Shown here one piece after another: positions 33,969 through 42,000 of a DNA stretch of 64,000 nucleotides. Location of the stretch: positions 3,534,001 to 3,598,000 of the forward strand of contig NZ_CP023688.1 of the NCBI RefSeq assembly GCF_008704655.1, written 5' to 3'. The notes beneath the pieces were generated by a model. The model worked only from the letters and a program-made list of their open reading frames with translations. It ran no database searches and had not been told where the DNA came from. Every line of letters starts with the position of its first letter. The first letter of the stretch is position 1. The DNA is from Streptomyces rimosus. GTDB taxonomy: Bacteria; Actinomycetota; Actinomycetes; Streptomycetales; Streptomycetaceae. The position numbers and the translations under genes are program-made.

Positions 33969-35642
33969 GTGGCAACCGATCCCGCGGAGCTGATCAGCCG
34001 GGCGAAGGCATGGCAGGCCGAGGACCCCGACCTCGAAACCCGCGAAGAGCTGGGCAAGCTCATCGACGCGGAGGACCTGGACGAGCTGGCGGCCCGGTTC
34101 GCGGGCACCCTGCAGTTCGGCACCGCCGGGCTGCGCGGTGAGCTGGGCGCGGGCCCGATGCGGATGAACCGCGCCGTCGTCATCCGCGCGGCGGCCGGGC
34201 TGGCCGCTTACCTCAAGGACCAGGGCCAGGCCGGGGGCCTGGTCGTCATCGGGTACGACGCGCGCTACAAGAGCGCCGACTTCGCGCGGGACACCGCGGC
34301 CGTGATGGTGGGCGCCGGGCTGCGCGCCGCGGTGCTGCCGCGTCCGCTGCCGACCCCCGTACTGGCCTTCGCCATACGGCACCTGGGCGCGGTCGCGGGC
34401 GTCGAGGTCACCGCCAGCCACAACCCGCCGCGCGACAACGGCTACAAGGTCTACCTGGGCGACGGCTCGCAGATCGTGCCGCCCGCGGACGGGCTGATCG
34501 CGGAGCGCATCGCGGCGGTGCGGTCGCTGAACGACGTGCCGCGGCCCGAGGAGGGCTGGGAGGTGCTGGGCGAGGACGTGCTCCAGGCGTACCTGGCCCG
34601 TACGGACGCGGTGCTCACGCCGGGCTCGCCGCGCGACACGCAGGTGGTCTACACGCCGATGCACGGCGTCGGCCGCGACGTGCTGGTGGCCGCCTTCGCG
34701 CGGGCCGGGTTCCCGGCGCCGACCGTGGTCGCCGAGCAGGCGGAGCCGGACCCGGACTTCCCGACCGTGGCCTTCCCCAACCCGGAGGAGCCGGGCGCGA
34801 TGGACCTGTCCTTCGCCACGGCGCGCTCCGTCGGCCCGGACATCGTCATCGCCAACGACCCGGACGCGGACCGCTGCGCCGTCGCCGTACCGGCCCCCGG
34901 TAGCGAGGCCGGCTGGCGCATGCTGCGCGGCGACGAGGTCGGCGCGCTGCTGGCCGCGCACCTGGTCGGCAAGCAGGCGTCCGGCACCTTCGCCACCACG
35001 ATCGTGTCGTCCTCGCTGCTGTCGCGGATCGCCGCCGGCGCCTCCCTGCCGTACGAGGAGACGCTGACCGGCTTCAAGTGGCTGGCCCGCGTGGACGGCC
35101 TGCGCTACGCCTACGAGGAGGCGCTGGGCTACTGCGTCGACCCCGAGGGCGTCCGCGACAAGGACGGCATCACCGCCGCCCTGCTGATCACCGAGCTGGC
35201 CGCCGAGCTGAAGCAGTCCGGCCGTACGCTCTGCGACCTGCTGGACGACCTGGCGCTGCAATTCGGCCTGCACGCCACCGACCAGCTCTCCGTCCGCGTC
35301 GAGGACCTGTCGCTGATCGCCGACGCCATGCGCCGGCTGCGCGAGCAGCCGCCGGCCGCGCTGGCGGGCCTGGCCGTGTCGTCCTCCGACGACCTCTCGC
35401 GGGGGACGGACACGCTGCCGCCCACCGACGGCCTGCGCTACTACCTCGCGGGCGCGGAGCAGGACGGCGTCGAGGGCGGCCGGGTGGTGGTCCGGCCCAG
35501 CGGTACCGAGCCCAAGCTGAAGTGCTATCTGGAGGTCGTGGTGCCGGTCGCCGACGCGCAGGGGCTGGCCGCGGCCCGCGCCAAGGCCGACGAGGTACTC
35601 GCCGCCATCAAGGCCGATCTGTCGGCCGCGGCGGGCATCTGA
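33969..35642 (+). CDS. phospho-sugar mutase (phosphomannomutase / phosphopentomutase-like)
   Basis: This 557-residue alpha-D-phosphohexomutase has all four domains. The phosphoserine loop is TASHNPPRDNGYKVY, the metal loop is DPDADRC, the sugar-binding loop GFKWLARVDG, and the phosphate-binding loop SGTEPKLKCYLEVV. The N-terminus with LQFGTAGLRGELGAGPMRMN is that of the PGM2/phosphopentomutase-like subgroup. Beside deoD and deoC it may convert (deoxy)ribose-1-P to the 5-phosphate, or act as a mannose mutase (PmmB in M. tuberculosis has the same neighbours). GTG 33969 has a GGAG ribosome-binding site. Confidence 0.9.
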   Translation: MATDPAELISRAKAWQAEDPDLETREELGKLIDAEDLDELAARFAGTLQFGTAGLRGELGAGPMRMNRAVVIRAAAGLAAYLKDQGQAGGLVVIGYDARYKSADFARDTAAVMVGAGLRAAVLPRPLPTPVLAFAIRHLGAVAGVEVTASHNPPRDNGYKVYLGDGSQIVPPADGLIAERIAAVRSLNDVPRPEEGWEVLGEDVLQAYLARTDAVLTPGSPRDTQVVYTPMHGVGRDVLVAAFARAGFPAPTVVAEQAEPDPDFPTVAFPNPEEPGAMDLSFATARSVGPDIVIANDPDADRCAVAVPAPGSEAGWRMLRGDEVGALLAAHLVGKQASGTFATTIVSSSLLSRIAAGASLPYEETLTGFKWLARVDGLRYAYEEALGYCVDPEGVRDKDGITAALLITELAAELKQSGRTLCDLLDDLALQFGLHATDQLSVRVEDLSLIADAMRRLREQPPAALAGLAVSSSDDLSRGTDTLPPTDGLRYYLAGAEQDGVEGGRVVVRPSGTEPKLKCYLEVVVPVADAQGLAAARAKADEVLAAIKADLSAAAGI

Positions 35643-35660
35643 CCTGACCGCATACGCGCA

Positions 35661-35694
35661 GCGGGCCCCGGGACCGAGAGGTTCCGGGGCCCGC
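35661..35694 (+). terminator. terminator after the mutase gene
   Basis: A 13-bp stem with one mismatch (35661-35673 with 35682-35694) and an 8-nt loop, 18 bp after the stop. Confidence 0.7.
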
Positions 35695-35818
35695 TCCGCT
35701 TTCCCGTACGGGTGACAGTCGTACTGCACATGCCGGAGCGCGCCCCCGCCACCGCCCGCCCTCCGGGACACGCTGGTCTGGTCCGACAACCTGCCGAGGC
35801 TTCCCAGGAGTTGCCGCA

Positions 35819-37051
35819 GTGTTCCCGACCGCGACCGGCACGGCCGCCCCCACCGCCCCGGCACCGGACCCCGCTCCCCGCCCCTCCCCCGGACGCACGC
35901 TGCGCGGCCTGCTGCACCGCGCCGGGCCCGCGCTGCTCGGCTATGTCGCGGCACGCCTGCTGGGCACCTGCGTGCTGATGAAGTGGGCGCACCTCCAGCG
36001 GCACGGGCTGTGGCCATTGCTGGCCAACCGGTGGGATTCGCGCTGGTACACGGGGATCGCCGACCACGGTTACGCGGCCTTTCTCGATCCGAGCCGGTTC
36101 GACGCGTGCAACCTCGCCTTCTTCCCGCTCTACCCGGTGGTCGTCAAGGCCGTCGCGGGCGTGACGCCGGGCTCCCGCGCGACCATCGGGCTGCTCGTCG
36201 CGGTCGGCTGTTCGCTGCTCGCCGCGTGGGGGATCCACGCCGTGGGCGAGCGCCTGCACGGGCGCCGAGTGGGCACCGTACTGGCCGTCCTGTGGGGTGC
36301 CGCGCCGGTCGCCGCCGTCCAGTGGATGGGCTATACGGAGTCCCTGTTCACCGCGCTGGTGGCGTGGTCGCTGTACGCCGTGCTGACCGACCGCTGGGTC
36401 ACGGCCGGAGCGCTCTGCCTGCTCGCCGGGCTCACCCGGCCCACCGGCGTGGCGCTCGTCGCGGCGGTCTGCGTCAGCGCCGTCGTGGCCCTGTGGCGCC
36501 TGCGCCGTACCGGTCCCGTGCCCATGCCCTTGGACCCGGACCGCAACCGGATTCGCCGGATCGTCCTGGGCGCGGTGCTGGCGCCGCTCGGCTGGCTCGC
36601 TTACGTCGGATGGGTGGGCGTACGGCTGGGGCGCGCGGACGGCTACTTCGCGGTCCAGCGGCAGTGGCGCAACGAGTGGGACGGCGGCCGGGAGACGCTG
36701 CGCGCGCTGCGGGCCACCCTCGTCCATCAGTCGAACCCACAGCTCTACCTGGTGGTGGTGTCGCTGGTCCTGATCATGTCGGTGGTGCTGTTCCTGCTGT
36801 GCCTGTCCGGCCACCGGTCGCTGCCGCTCCTGGTCTTCAGCGGCGTGCTCCTGGTGGTCGTCCTGGGCAGCGGCGGCGTCTATTTCCCCCGGGCCCGCTT
36901 CCTGCTGCCCGGCTTCCCGCTCCTGCTCCCCCTGGCTCTGGCCCTCGCCGGCACCCGCCGCCGGACCGCCGTGCTGTGCTTGTCGGTCGCCGCCCTGGGA
37001 TCGGCCTACTTCGGCGCGTACATGCTGCTGACGTACCGGGGCGCGCTATGA
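35819..37051 (+). CDS. PIG-V-like membrane glycosyltransferase
   Basis: This 410-residue protein has about nine to ten membrane helices after a Pro/Ala-rich N-terminus. The first periplasmic loop contains WDSRWYTGIADHGY, the D-containing catalytic motif of PIG-V mannosyltransferases and related GT-C enzymes, and ACNLAFFPLYP follows. Such enzymes use polyprenyl-phosphate sugars at the outer face of the membrane. The acceptor is unknown. GTG 35819 follows CCAGGAG. It is convergent with the PH-domain gene only 3 bp away. Confidence 0.8.
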   Translation: MFPTATGTAAPTAPAPDPAPRPSPGRTLRGLLHRAGPALLGYVAARLLGTCVLMKWAHLQRHGLWPLLANRWDSRWYTGIADHGYAAFLDPSRFDACNLAFFPLYPVVVKAVAGVTPGSRATIGLLVAVGCSLLAAWGIHAVGERLHGRRVGTVLAVLWGAAPVAAVQWMGYTESLFTALVAWSLYAVLTDRWVTAGALCLLAGLTRPTGVALVAAVCVSAVVALWRLRRTGPVPMPLDPDRNRIRRIVLGAVLAPLGWLAYVGWVGVRLGRADGYFAVQRQWRNEWDGGRETLRALRATLVHQSNPQLYLVVVSLVLIMSVVLFLLCLSGHRSLPLLVFSGVLLVVVLGSGGVYFPRARFLLPGFPLLLPLALALAGTRRRTAVLCLSVAALGSAYFGAYMLLTYRGAL

Positions 37052-37054
37052 CCT

Positions 37055-37684
37055 TCAGAGCGCGATGAGCACCACCAGCGCCACCGCGCCCACCACGCAC
37101 GGCACGATCACCTCGTAAGCCCACTTCACCACCGGCGTGCCCTGCGCGCTCTCCCGCTTGGCGCCGCGCTCGCGCAGCTCCCGCAGTTCGTCGAGGGCCC
37201 GGTCGGCGGTGGCGCGCGGCGGGGGCGCGGCCGGGGCCGGGCCCAGGTGCGGGTCGTGGTGGTCCGGGCGGCCGGCGGCGCGCGCCGCCTGCCGGTTGGC
37301 CTTCTTGCGCTGCCGCAGCGACACGGGGATCGACCAGAGCTGGTACTTCGTGCCGTCCGTCGTGAAGACCTCGCTGGAGAACGACGCCCGCAGGTCCTCG
37401 ACCGCCGCCCAGGGCAGCGTGACCGTACGGAACGGGTTGCGCACCACCAGCCGGTCCGCGCCCGCGCGCACCAGCGGGCGCAGCGTGAAGGCGGCCACCA
37501 GCGGCACCGCGAACAGCAGCCCGGCCACCGCCAGCAGCTTGGTGTGCGCCGCGCCGCGCACCAGCGCGTCGCCGCCCAGCCAGGCGGCGAGCGCGAGCAG
37601 CAGCACGCCGCCGGCGAGACCGGCGGGCGAGCGGTAGCTGCGGTCCGCGTGCTGCTGCGGGGAGGACTGTTCCGGGCTCGTCAT
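37055..37684 (-). CDS. bacterial PH-domain membrane protein
   Basis: This 209-residue protein has two N-terminal membrane helices (about 25-44 and 48-68), a soluble PH-like domain (RLVVRNPFRTVTLPWAAVEDLRASF...YQLWSIPVSL), a Pro/Ala-rich stretch and a C-terminal membrane helix (about 188-209). It matches the low-molecular-weight antigen 6-type PH family (bPH_6) of actinobacteria. The function is unknown. Confidence 0.78.
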   Translation of the reverse strand: MTSPEQSSPQQHADRSYRSPAGLAGGVLLLALAAWLGGDALVRGAAHTKLLAVAGLLFAVPLVAAFTLRPLVRAGADRLVVRNPFRTVTLPWAAVEDLRASFSSEVFTTDGTKYQLWSIPVSLRQRKKANRQAARAAGRPDHHDPHLGPAPAAPPPRATADRALDELRELRERGAKRESAQGTPVVKWAYEVIVPCVVGAVALVVLIAL

Positions 37685-37764
37685 GCTGCCGATTGTGCCT
37701 GAGCGTCCGGATGTCGGACATTGCGTTACGGCATCATTCGTACGCCCCGCCCCCCGGGCGCGTC

Positions 37765-38418
37765 TCAGGCCGCCACCAGATCGGCGTAGACCACGATGTT
37801 GTCCGGCCGGTGGCCGCCGACCAGGGCGCCGCCGCAGGTCACCAGGCGCAGCTCGGGCCGGTCGGTGTCGCCGTAGACCCGCTGGGTGGGGAAGTCCTTC
37901 TTGTCGACCTGCTGGAGCGCGCGGACGGCGAAGACCGCGGTGCGGCCGTCCGCGCGGTCGACGTAGATCCGGTCTCCGACGCGGATGCGGCCCACGTCCT
38001 TCAGTACGGCCGGTCCTTCGACGGTGTCGTAGTGGCCTATGAGGACGGTGGGGCCAATCTCGCCGGGGGTGACGCCCCGGTCGTACCAGCCGATGCGGCC
38101 GGCCTGGCGCACGGACGGCACCTCGACCGTGCCGTCCGGGGCCAGGCCCAGGTCCAGGACCGGGCCGGTGTTCACGCCCGCGGCCGGGATGCGGACGCGT
38201 ACGGGCCGGGCGGCGGGCAGCGCGGCCGGAGCCGGGGTGCGCGGGGCCGCGGTGGGGGCGCTGGTGTTCGCGACGTGGACGGCAGGCGCCACGGAGGGGG
38301 CGCTACCGCCCAGGGCGCCGCGGGCGAGCAGTACGCCGCCGAGCGCCAGGAGGAGCACGCAGGCCGCCGTCAGCAGGCGGTCCGCCCGGCGCCCCGCGGG
38401 GCGCCCGCTCAGCACCAC
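37765..38418 (-). CDS. sortase, class F/E type
   Basis: This 217-residue transpeptidase has an N-terminal membrane anchor (about 15-36), a Pro/Ala linker and the sortase barrel. The active-site His lies in TVLIGHYDT, the nucleophile Cys in ELRLVTCGG, and the Arg in HRPDNIVVYADLV. The GHxD and TCGG patterns fit the actinobacterial class F group. Its start overlaps the stop of the upstream surface protein gene by 10 bp (GAGGG ribosome-binding site), so they form an operon and that protein may be its substrate or partner. Confidence 0.88.
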   Translation of the reverse strand: MVLSGRPAGRRADRLLTAACVLLLALGGVLLARGALGGSAPSVAPAVHVANTSAPTAAPRTPAPAALPAARPVRVRIPAAGVNTGPVLDLGLAPDGTVEVPSVRQAGRIGWYDRGVTPGEIGPTVLIGHYDTVEGPAVLKDVGRIRVGDRIYVDRADGRTAVFAVRALQQVDKKDFPTQRVYGDTDRPELRLVTCGGALVGGHRPDNIVVYADLVAA

Positions 38419-39512
38419 GAGCCCTCGGACTGCCGGCGGCGGCGCACCGCGAAGACCACGCCCGCCGCACCGGCCGCGGCGAACGCGCCGCCCGCCGCGA
38501 ACAGCGGGGTGGTGTCCGGCGCCTCCGGCGCGTCGTAACCGGCGGCCACGCCGCCCTTGGGCAGCGTCTTGGTCTGGGTGCCGGTCGGGGCGGCCTGCGA
38601 GCCGGCGGGGGCCGGCGCCTTGCTCTCGGTGGCCTTGACGGCGTGCGTGCCGCCGGGGGCACTGCCCTTGCCGGGCTTCGCGGCCGGCACGCAGCCCTTG
38701 GGCAGCGTGGGGAAGTTGGCGTAACCGGGCGGGTAGCTGCCGCCCTGCATCTTGAAGCGGAACGTGGGGCGGGCGCTGTACGGGCTGACGATCTTCGCGC
38801 CGTAGCGGGCCAGGGTCGGGTGCGTACGGTCGAGGAAGGCGCCCGGCACCGCGTTGCCCGGACCGTCCTCGAAGGTCACCCTGGGCCCCTTGGAGCTGTT
38901 GGTCATGGCGGCGAGGGTGCCGCCGCCGATGGCCACGCGGCGGGTGACGGAGCAGCTCTTGCGGCGGTCGGAAGCGGTGCCGCCGGGCTTGTGGGCGGTC
39001 GGTACGGCGGCGTGCCCGCCGGCCTCCTTGCCGCCCTGGCCGCGCTTGCCGGCCTCCTTGCCGCCGGTGGACGGCACGCCGGACTTCGGCAGCGCGTACG
39101 TCCTCGCGCGGCTGCCACCGCCGACGTGCAGCACCGGCGACGCGCCCGAGACGCCGGACAGGCGCAGGTGCAGGCCCTTGATCTGCGCGGTCGGGTGGTT
39201 ACGGTCGAGGAGGCCGAGCACCCGGACCATGTACCGGTCGCCGGGCTTCCACTGCGGGCCGACGTAACGGATCCACGCCTCGGGGCCGCCCGCCGAGGGC
39301 ACGTTGCGCAGCACGGCCACCATGCCCTTGCCGATGAAGACCGGATGTCCCGCGTACCGGCCGGCGCCGTCGGAGGCGGGCTTCGCGGCGGCGGCCCCGG
39401 CGGTCACGGGCGTGGCGGCGAACGCGCCGGAGACCGGGCCGAGCACGGCGGCCCCCAGCGCTGCGGACGCGACGGCGGTGCGCAGGGCGCGGCGGGCGGT
39501 CAGTACGGTCAT
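38409..39512 (-). CDS. secreted surface protein in operon with sortase
   Basis: This 367-residue protein begins with a signal peptide (MTVLTARRALRTAVASAAL, ending LGPVSGAFAA, cleavage near 34). A middle domain has PVFIGKGMVAVLRNVP and GDRYMVRVLGLLDRNHP, repeated in related form later (GAFLDRTHPTLARYGAK...), so two homologous modules are likely. A Gly/Lys/Ala linker lies between them. The C-terminal hydrophobic segment with RRRR tail could anchor it, but the sorting pentapeptide is degenerate (APDTT). A GGGAG ribosome-binding site precedes ATG 39512. The upstream region carries a bipartite element shared with the next secreted protein gene. Confidence 0.75.
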   Translation of the reverse strand: MTVLTARRALRTAVASAALGAAVLGPVSGAFAATPVTAGAAAAKPASDGAGRYAGHPVFIGKGMVAVLRNVPSAGGPEAWIRYVGPQWKPGDRYMVRVLGLLDRNHPTAQIKGLHLRLSGVSGASPVLHVGGGSRARTYALPKSGVPSTGGKEAGKRGQGGKEAGGHAAVPTAHKPGGTASDRRKSCSVTRRVAIGGGTLAAMTNSSKGPRVTFEDGPGNAVPGAFLDRTHPTLARYGAKIVSPYSARPTFRFKMQGGSYPPGYANFPTLPKGCVPAAKPGKGSAPGGTHAVKATESKAPAPAGSQAAPTGTQTKTLPKGGVAAGYDAPEAPDTTPLFAAGGAFAAAGAAGVVFAVRRRRQSEGSWC

Positions 39513-39626
39513 GGGTAACTCCCGTTGGAGGGTCGGTCGTTCGGCGACGAGACCACATCCGCCGTCCTCTACAGGTGGGGCCGGAAGGTGCTGCGGTGCG
39601 GTGCGGCATGGAAAAAGGTAGGTGAC

Positions 39627-39661
39627 GGCTGTGACAGGCCGTCCGTGGTTGTGTAACGGCC
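39627..39661 (-). promoter_or_regulatory. bipartite element, first copy
   Basis: On the minus strand, GGCCGTTACACA (39661-39650), 14 bp and GTCACAGCC (39635-39627) lie 115 bp upstream of the surface protein start. The same two blocks with identical 14-bp spacing occur upstream of the 39795-40712 gene. The spacing would suit the -35/-10 elements of an ECF-sigma promoter or a two-half regulator site. Confidence 0.5.
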
Positions 39662-39794
39662 ACCCCACAGAAATCCATCACTCCCCGGCGCACCTGTTAC
39701 AGATGCGCCCGTACGCGCGCGAAGCGGCCCGCCGGAAACCGGCGGACCGCTCGAATTACGCTACGAAACGCCCACTTTCGGCGTACCGCCCGAC

Positions 39795-40712
39795 TCAGCG
39801 CCCGACGTACGAGGTGACGCCGCCGTCGGTCTCCAGCACGGCCCATAGGGAGCCGACCTTGATCGCGGCGCTGGACTTCTTCTCGCCCTCGACCTCCATC
39901 GTGCCGAGCGTGCGCCCGTCCTTGTCGCTGAGGACCGCCCGGTAGTGCTGGTCACCGAGCTCGGTCACCTGGACAACGGTCTTGCCGTCGGCGAGCGTCT
40001 CGTTGTGCGGGCCGGTCGGGCGGGCCTTCGCGAACCAGGAGGCCACCTCGCCCTTCGAGGAGAGTGCGGTGATCATCCCGTTGAGGTTGCCGGCCACGTA
40101 AGGCTCGGCGGGGGTCGCATCGATCGAGCCGAACGACTGGCCGTCGTCGAAGAAACCTTCCGCCCGATACTGGCCGGGGCCCATCCGATAGACCTTGGCG
40201 ATGGAACTGCCGTCCGCCAGATTCACCGAACGGACGTAGGTGCCCTCGTCCTGTGCCTCCCAGCGGACCGGGCAGCCCTTGGGCAGCGCGGGGAAGTCAT
40301 GGGTGTGCTCGAAGGCCACCCCGCCCGCCGGGCGACGCTGCCACAGCTGGGCCCGGCCGCTCTCCAGGTTGGTGAGCTTGAGCCCGGCCTTCTCGTTGAC
40401 GGGGCGGTTGTAGGCCACGCCCCCGAAGAGGAGGTTGCCGTCCTTGTCCTTCAGGACGGCCTCCGGCCCCATGGGACCGTTCTTGGGCATCGGCCGGTTG
40501 ATGATCTCCACGTACGCGCCCTCGATGGGCACGACCGAGTAGACCTTCTCGCTGACCGTGCACCGGAGGATGTCGTCGAGCGTCGGCCCGCCCCCCTTCC
40601 CCGAACCGGCCGCGAACGCGCCGGACACCGGCCCGAGGGCGGCGGCGGTCACGGCGGCGCAGACGGCCGCGGTGCGCAGGATCATGCGGTGGCGCGGAAA
40701 TAAAGCAGACAC
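39795..40712 (-). CDS. secreted protein with a TTA codon at position 4
   Basis: This 305-residue protein starts with a signal peptide, RHRMILRTAAVCAAV then ALGPVSGAFAA (cleavage about 35), very like that of the neighbouring surface protein. The mature part contains repeated beta-type segments (VLKDKDGNLLFGG, VVQVTELGDQHYRAVLSDKDGRTLGT), resembling tandem short domains. There is no C-terminal anchor. GTG 40712 is chosen for GGAG seven bases upstream. It puts a TTA leucine codon at position 4, so translation may need bldA tRNA; ATG 40685 would avoid it. The function is unknown. Confidence 0.7.
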   Translation of the reverse strand: MSALFPRHRMILRTAAVCAAVTAAALGPVSGAFAAGSGKGGGPTLDDILRCTVSEKVYSVVPIEGAYVEIINRPMPKNGPMGPEAVLKDKDGNLLFGGVAYNRPVNEKAGLKLTNLESGRAQLWQRRPAGGVAFEHTHDFPALPKGCPVRWEAQDEGTYVRSVNLADGSSIAKVYRMGPGQYRAEGFFDDGQSFGSIDATPAEPYVAGNLNGMITALSSKGEVASWFAKARPTGPHNETLADGKTVVQVTELGDQHYRAVLSDKDGRTLGTMEVEGEKKSSAAIKVGSLWAVLETDGGVTSYVGR

Positions 40713-40831
40713 GCGGGAACTCCATTGTTGGCTGGTGGTGCCGGACTGGATGAACAGACATCGCATGCCGCCTCCCGGACGGGTGGGGCCGTGCGGGTCT
40801 GGCGGTGGCGGTGGGACGTAACGTACGGACG

Positions 40832-40866
40832 GGCTGTGACCGCCGGATGCCCGGTGTGTAACGGCC
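40832..40866 (-). promoter_or_regulatory. bipartite element, second copy
   Basis: GGCCGTTACACA (40866-40855), 14 bp and GTCACAGCC (40840-40832) on the minus strand lie 120 bp before GTG 40712, matching the first copy in sequence, spacing and distance to the start. Confidence 0.5.
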
Positions 40867-40971
40867 GTACCGCGGAAGGCCATCTGTCCGGTATCGCCCA
40901 ACCGTGCCGTAAAAACCGGAATTCTCCCCACCGCCGCGCCCACCCCGTTCCGCGGAGGGGGTGACATGCAG

Positions 40972-40983
40972 CTACGCGCGTAG
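40972..40983. promoter_or_regulatory. nucleoside-regulon palindrome at deoC
   Basis: CTACGCGCGTAG ends one base before the TATGCT -10 box (40985-40990) of deoC, so a bound protein would block RNA polymerase. Confidence 0.7.
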
Positions 40984-40984
40984 A

Positions 40985-40990
40985 TATGCT
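40985..40990 (+). promoter_or_regulatory. -10 box of deoC
   Basis: TATGCT ends six bases before GTG 40997, giving a leaderless transcript. Confidence 0.5.
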
Positions 40991-40996
40991 CCCCTC

Positions 40997-41998
40997 GTGA
41001 CCATGCCCACCACTGTTCCCGCATACGGCAAGGAAGCCGCGGGGCGTCTGGCGTCGATGGCGGACGTGACCGCTTCCGACGGTGCGCTGCGCCGCTTCCT
41101 GCACGGCCTCCCGGGCGTCGACGCGGTCGGCCTCCAGGCCCGCGCCGCGACCCTCGGCACCCGCTCGATCAAGACCACGGCGAAGGCGTACGCCATCGAT
41201 CTCGCCATCTCGATGATCGACCTGACGACGCTCGAAGGAGCGGACACCCCGGGCAAGGTCCGGGCCCTGTGCGCCAAGGGGATCCACCCCGACCCCACCG
41301 ACCGCGGCACCCCCAAGGTCGCCGCGATCTGCGTCTACCCGGACATGGTGGCGACGGCCAAGGAAGCGCTGACCGGTTCCGGCATCCACGTCGCCTCCGT
41401 CGCCACCGCCTTCCCGGCGGGGCGGGCCGCGCTGCCCGTGAAGCTGGCCGACACCCGGGACGCGGTCGCGGCCGGCGCCGACGAGATCGACATGGTGATC
41501 GACCGGGGCGCGTTCCTGTCCGGCCGCTACCTGACGGTCTTCGAGGAGATCAAGCAGGTCAAGGAGGCGTGCCGCCGCGAGGACGGCTCGTACGCCCACC
41601 TGAAGGTGATCTTCGAGACCGGCGAGCTCCAGACGTACGACAACGTGCGCCGGGTCTCCTGGCTCGCGATGCTGGCGGGCGCCGACTTCATCAAGACCTC
41701 GACCGGCAAGGTCGCGGTCAACGCCACCCCGCCGGTGACCCTGCTGATGCTCGAAGCGGTCCGCGACTTCCACGCCACGACCGGGGTACAGGTCGGTGTG
41801 AAGCCGGCCGGCGGCATCCGTACGACCAAGGACGCCATGAAGTACCTGGTCATGGTCAACGAGACGCTGGGCGATCAGTGGCTGACCGCCGACTGGTTCC
41901 GGTTCGGCGCCTCCAGCCTGCTCAACGACCTGCTGATGCAGCGCCAGAAGCTCGGCACCGGCCGCTACTCCGGCCCCGACTACGTCACGGTGGACTGA
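40997..41998 (+). CDS. deoC: deoxyribose-phosphate aldolase
   Basis: This 333-residue enzyme splits 2-deoxyribose-5-phosphate into glyceraldehyde-3-phosphate and acetaldehyde. The TIM-barrel motifs are clear: IDLTTLEG, EIDMVIDRGAF, LKVIFETGEL, the Schiff-base Lys in DFIKTSTGK and GVKPAGGIRT with the second Lys. It is longer than the E. coli type, as in other actinobacteria. GTG 40997 (VTMPTT) follows a -10 box by six bases. Two aldehyde dehydrogenase-type genes follow without a gap and can oxidise the acetaldehyde produced. CTACGCGCGTAG lies directly upstream. Confidence 0.95.
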   Translation: MTMPTTVPAYGKEAAGRLASMADVTASDGALRRFLHGLPGVDAVGLQARAATLGTRSIKTTAKAYAIDLAISMIDLTTLEGADTPGKVRALCAKGIHPDPTDRGTPKVAAICVYPDMVATAKEALTGSGIHVASVATAFPAGRAALPVKLADTRDAVAAGADEIDMVIDRGAFLSGRYLTVFEEIKQVKEACRREDGSYAHLKVIFETGELQTYDNVRRVSWLAMLAGADFIKTSTGKVAVNATPPVTLLMLEAVRDFHATTGVQVGVKPAGGIRTTKDAMKYLVMVNETLGDQWLTADWFRFGASSLLNDLLMQRQKLGTGRYSGPDYVTVD

Positions 41999-42000
41999 CC

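Noticed and set aside
39627..39635. AfsQ1 site in the bipartite element (GTCAC repeats)
   Set aside because: The GTCAC repeats there are separated by four bases, not six, and the second copy does not keep the second repeat.
39714..39730. TACGCGCG-containing sequence resembling the nucleoside palindrome
   Set aside because: It lacks the CTA...TAG arms and is not symmetric, so it is not counted as a copy.
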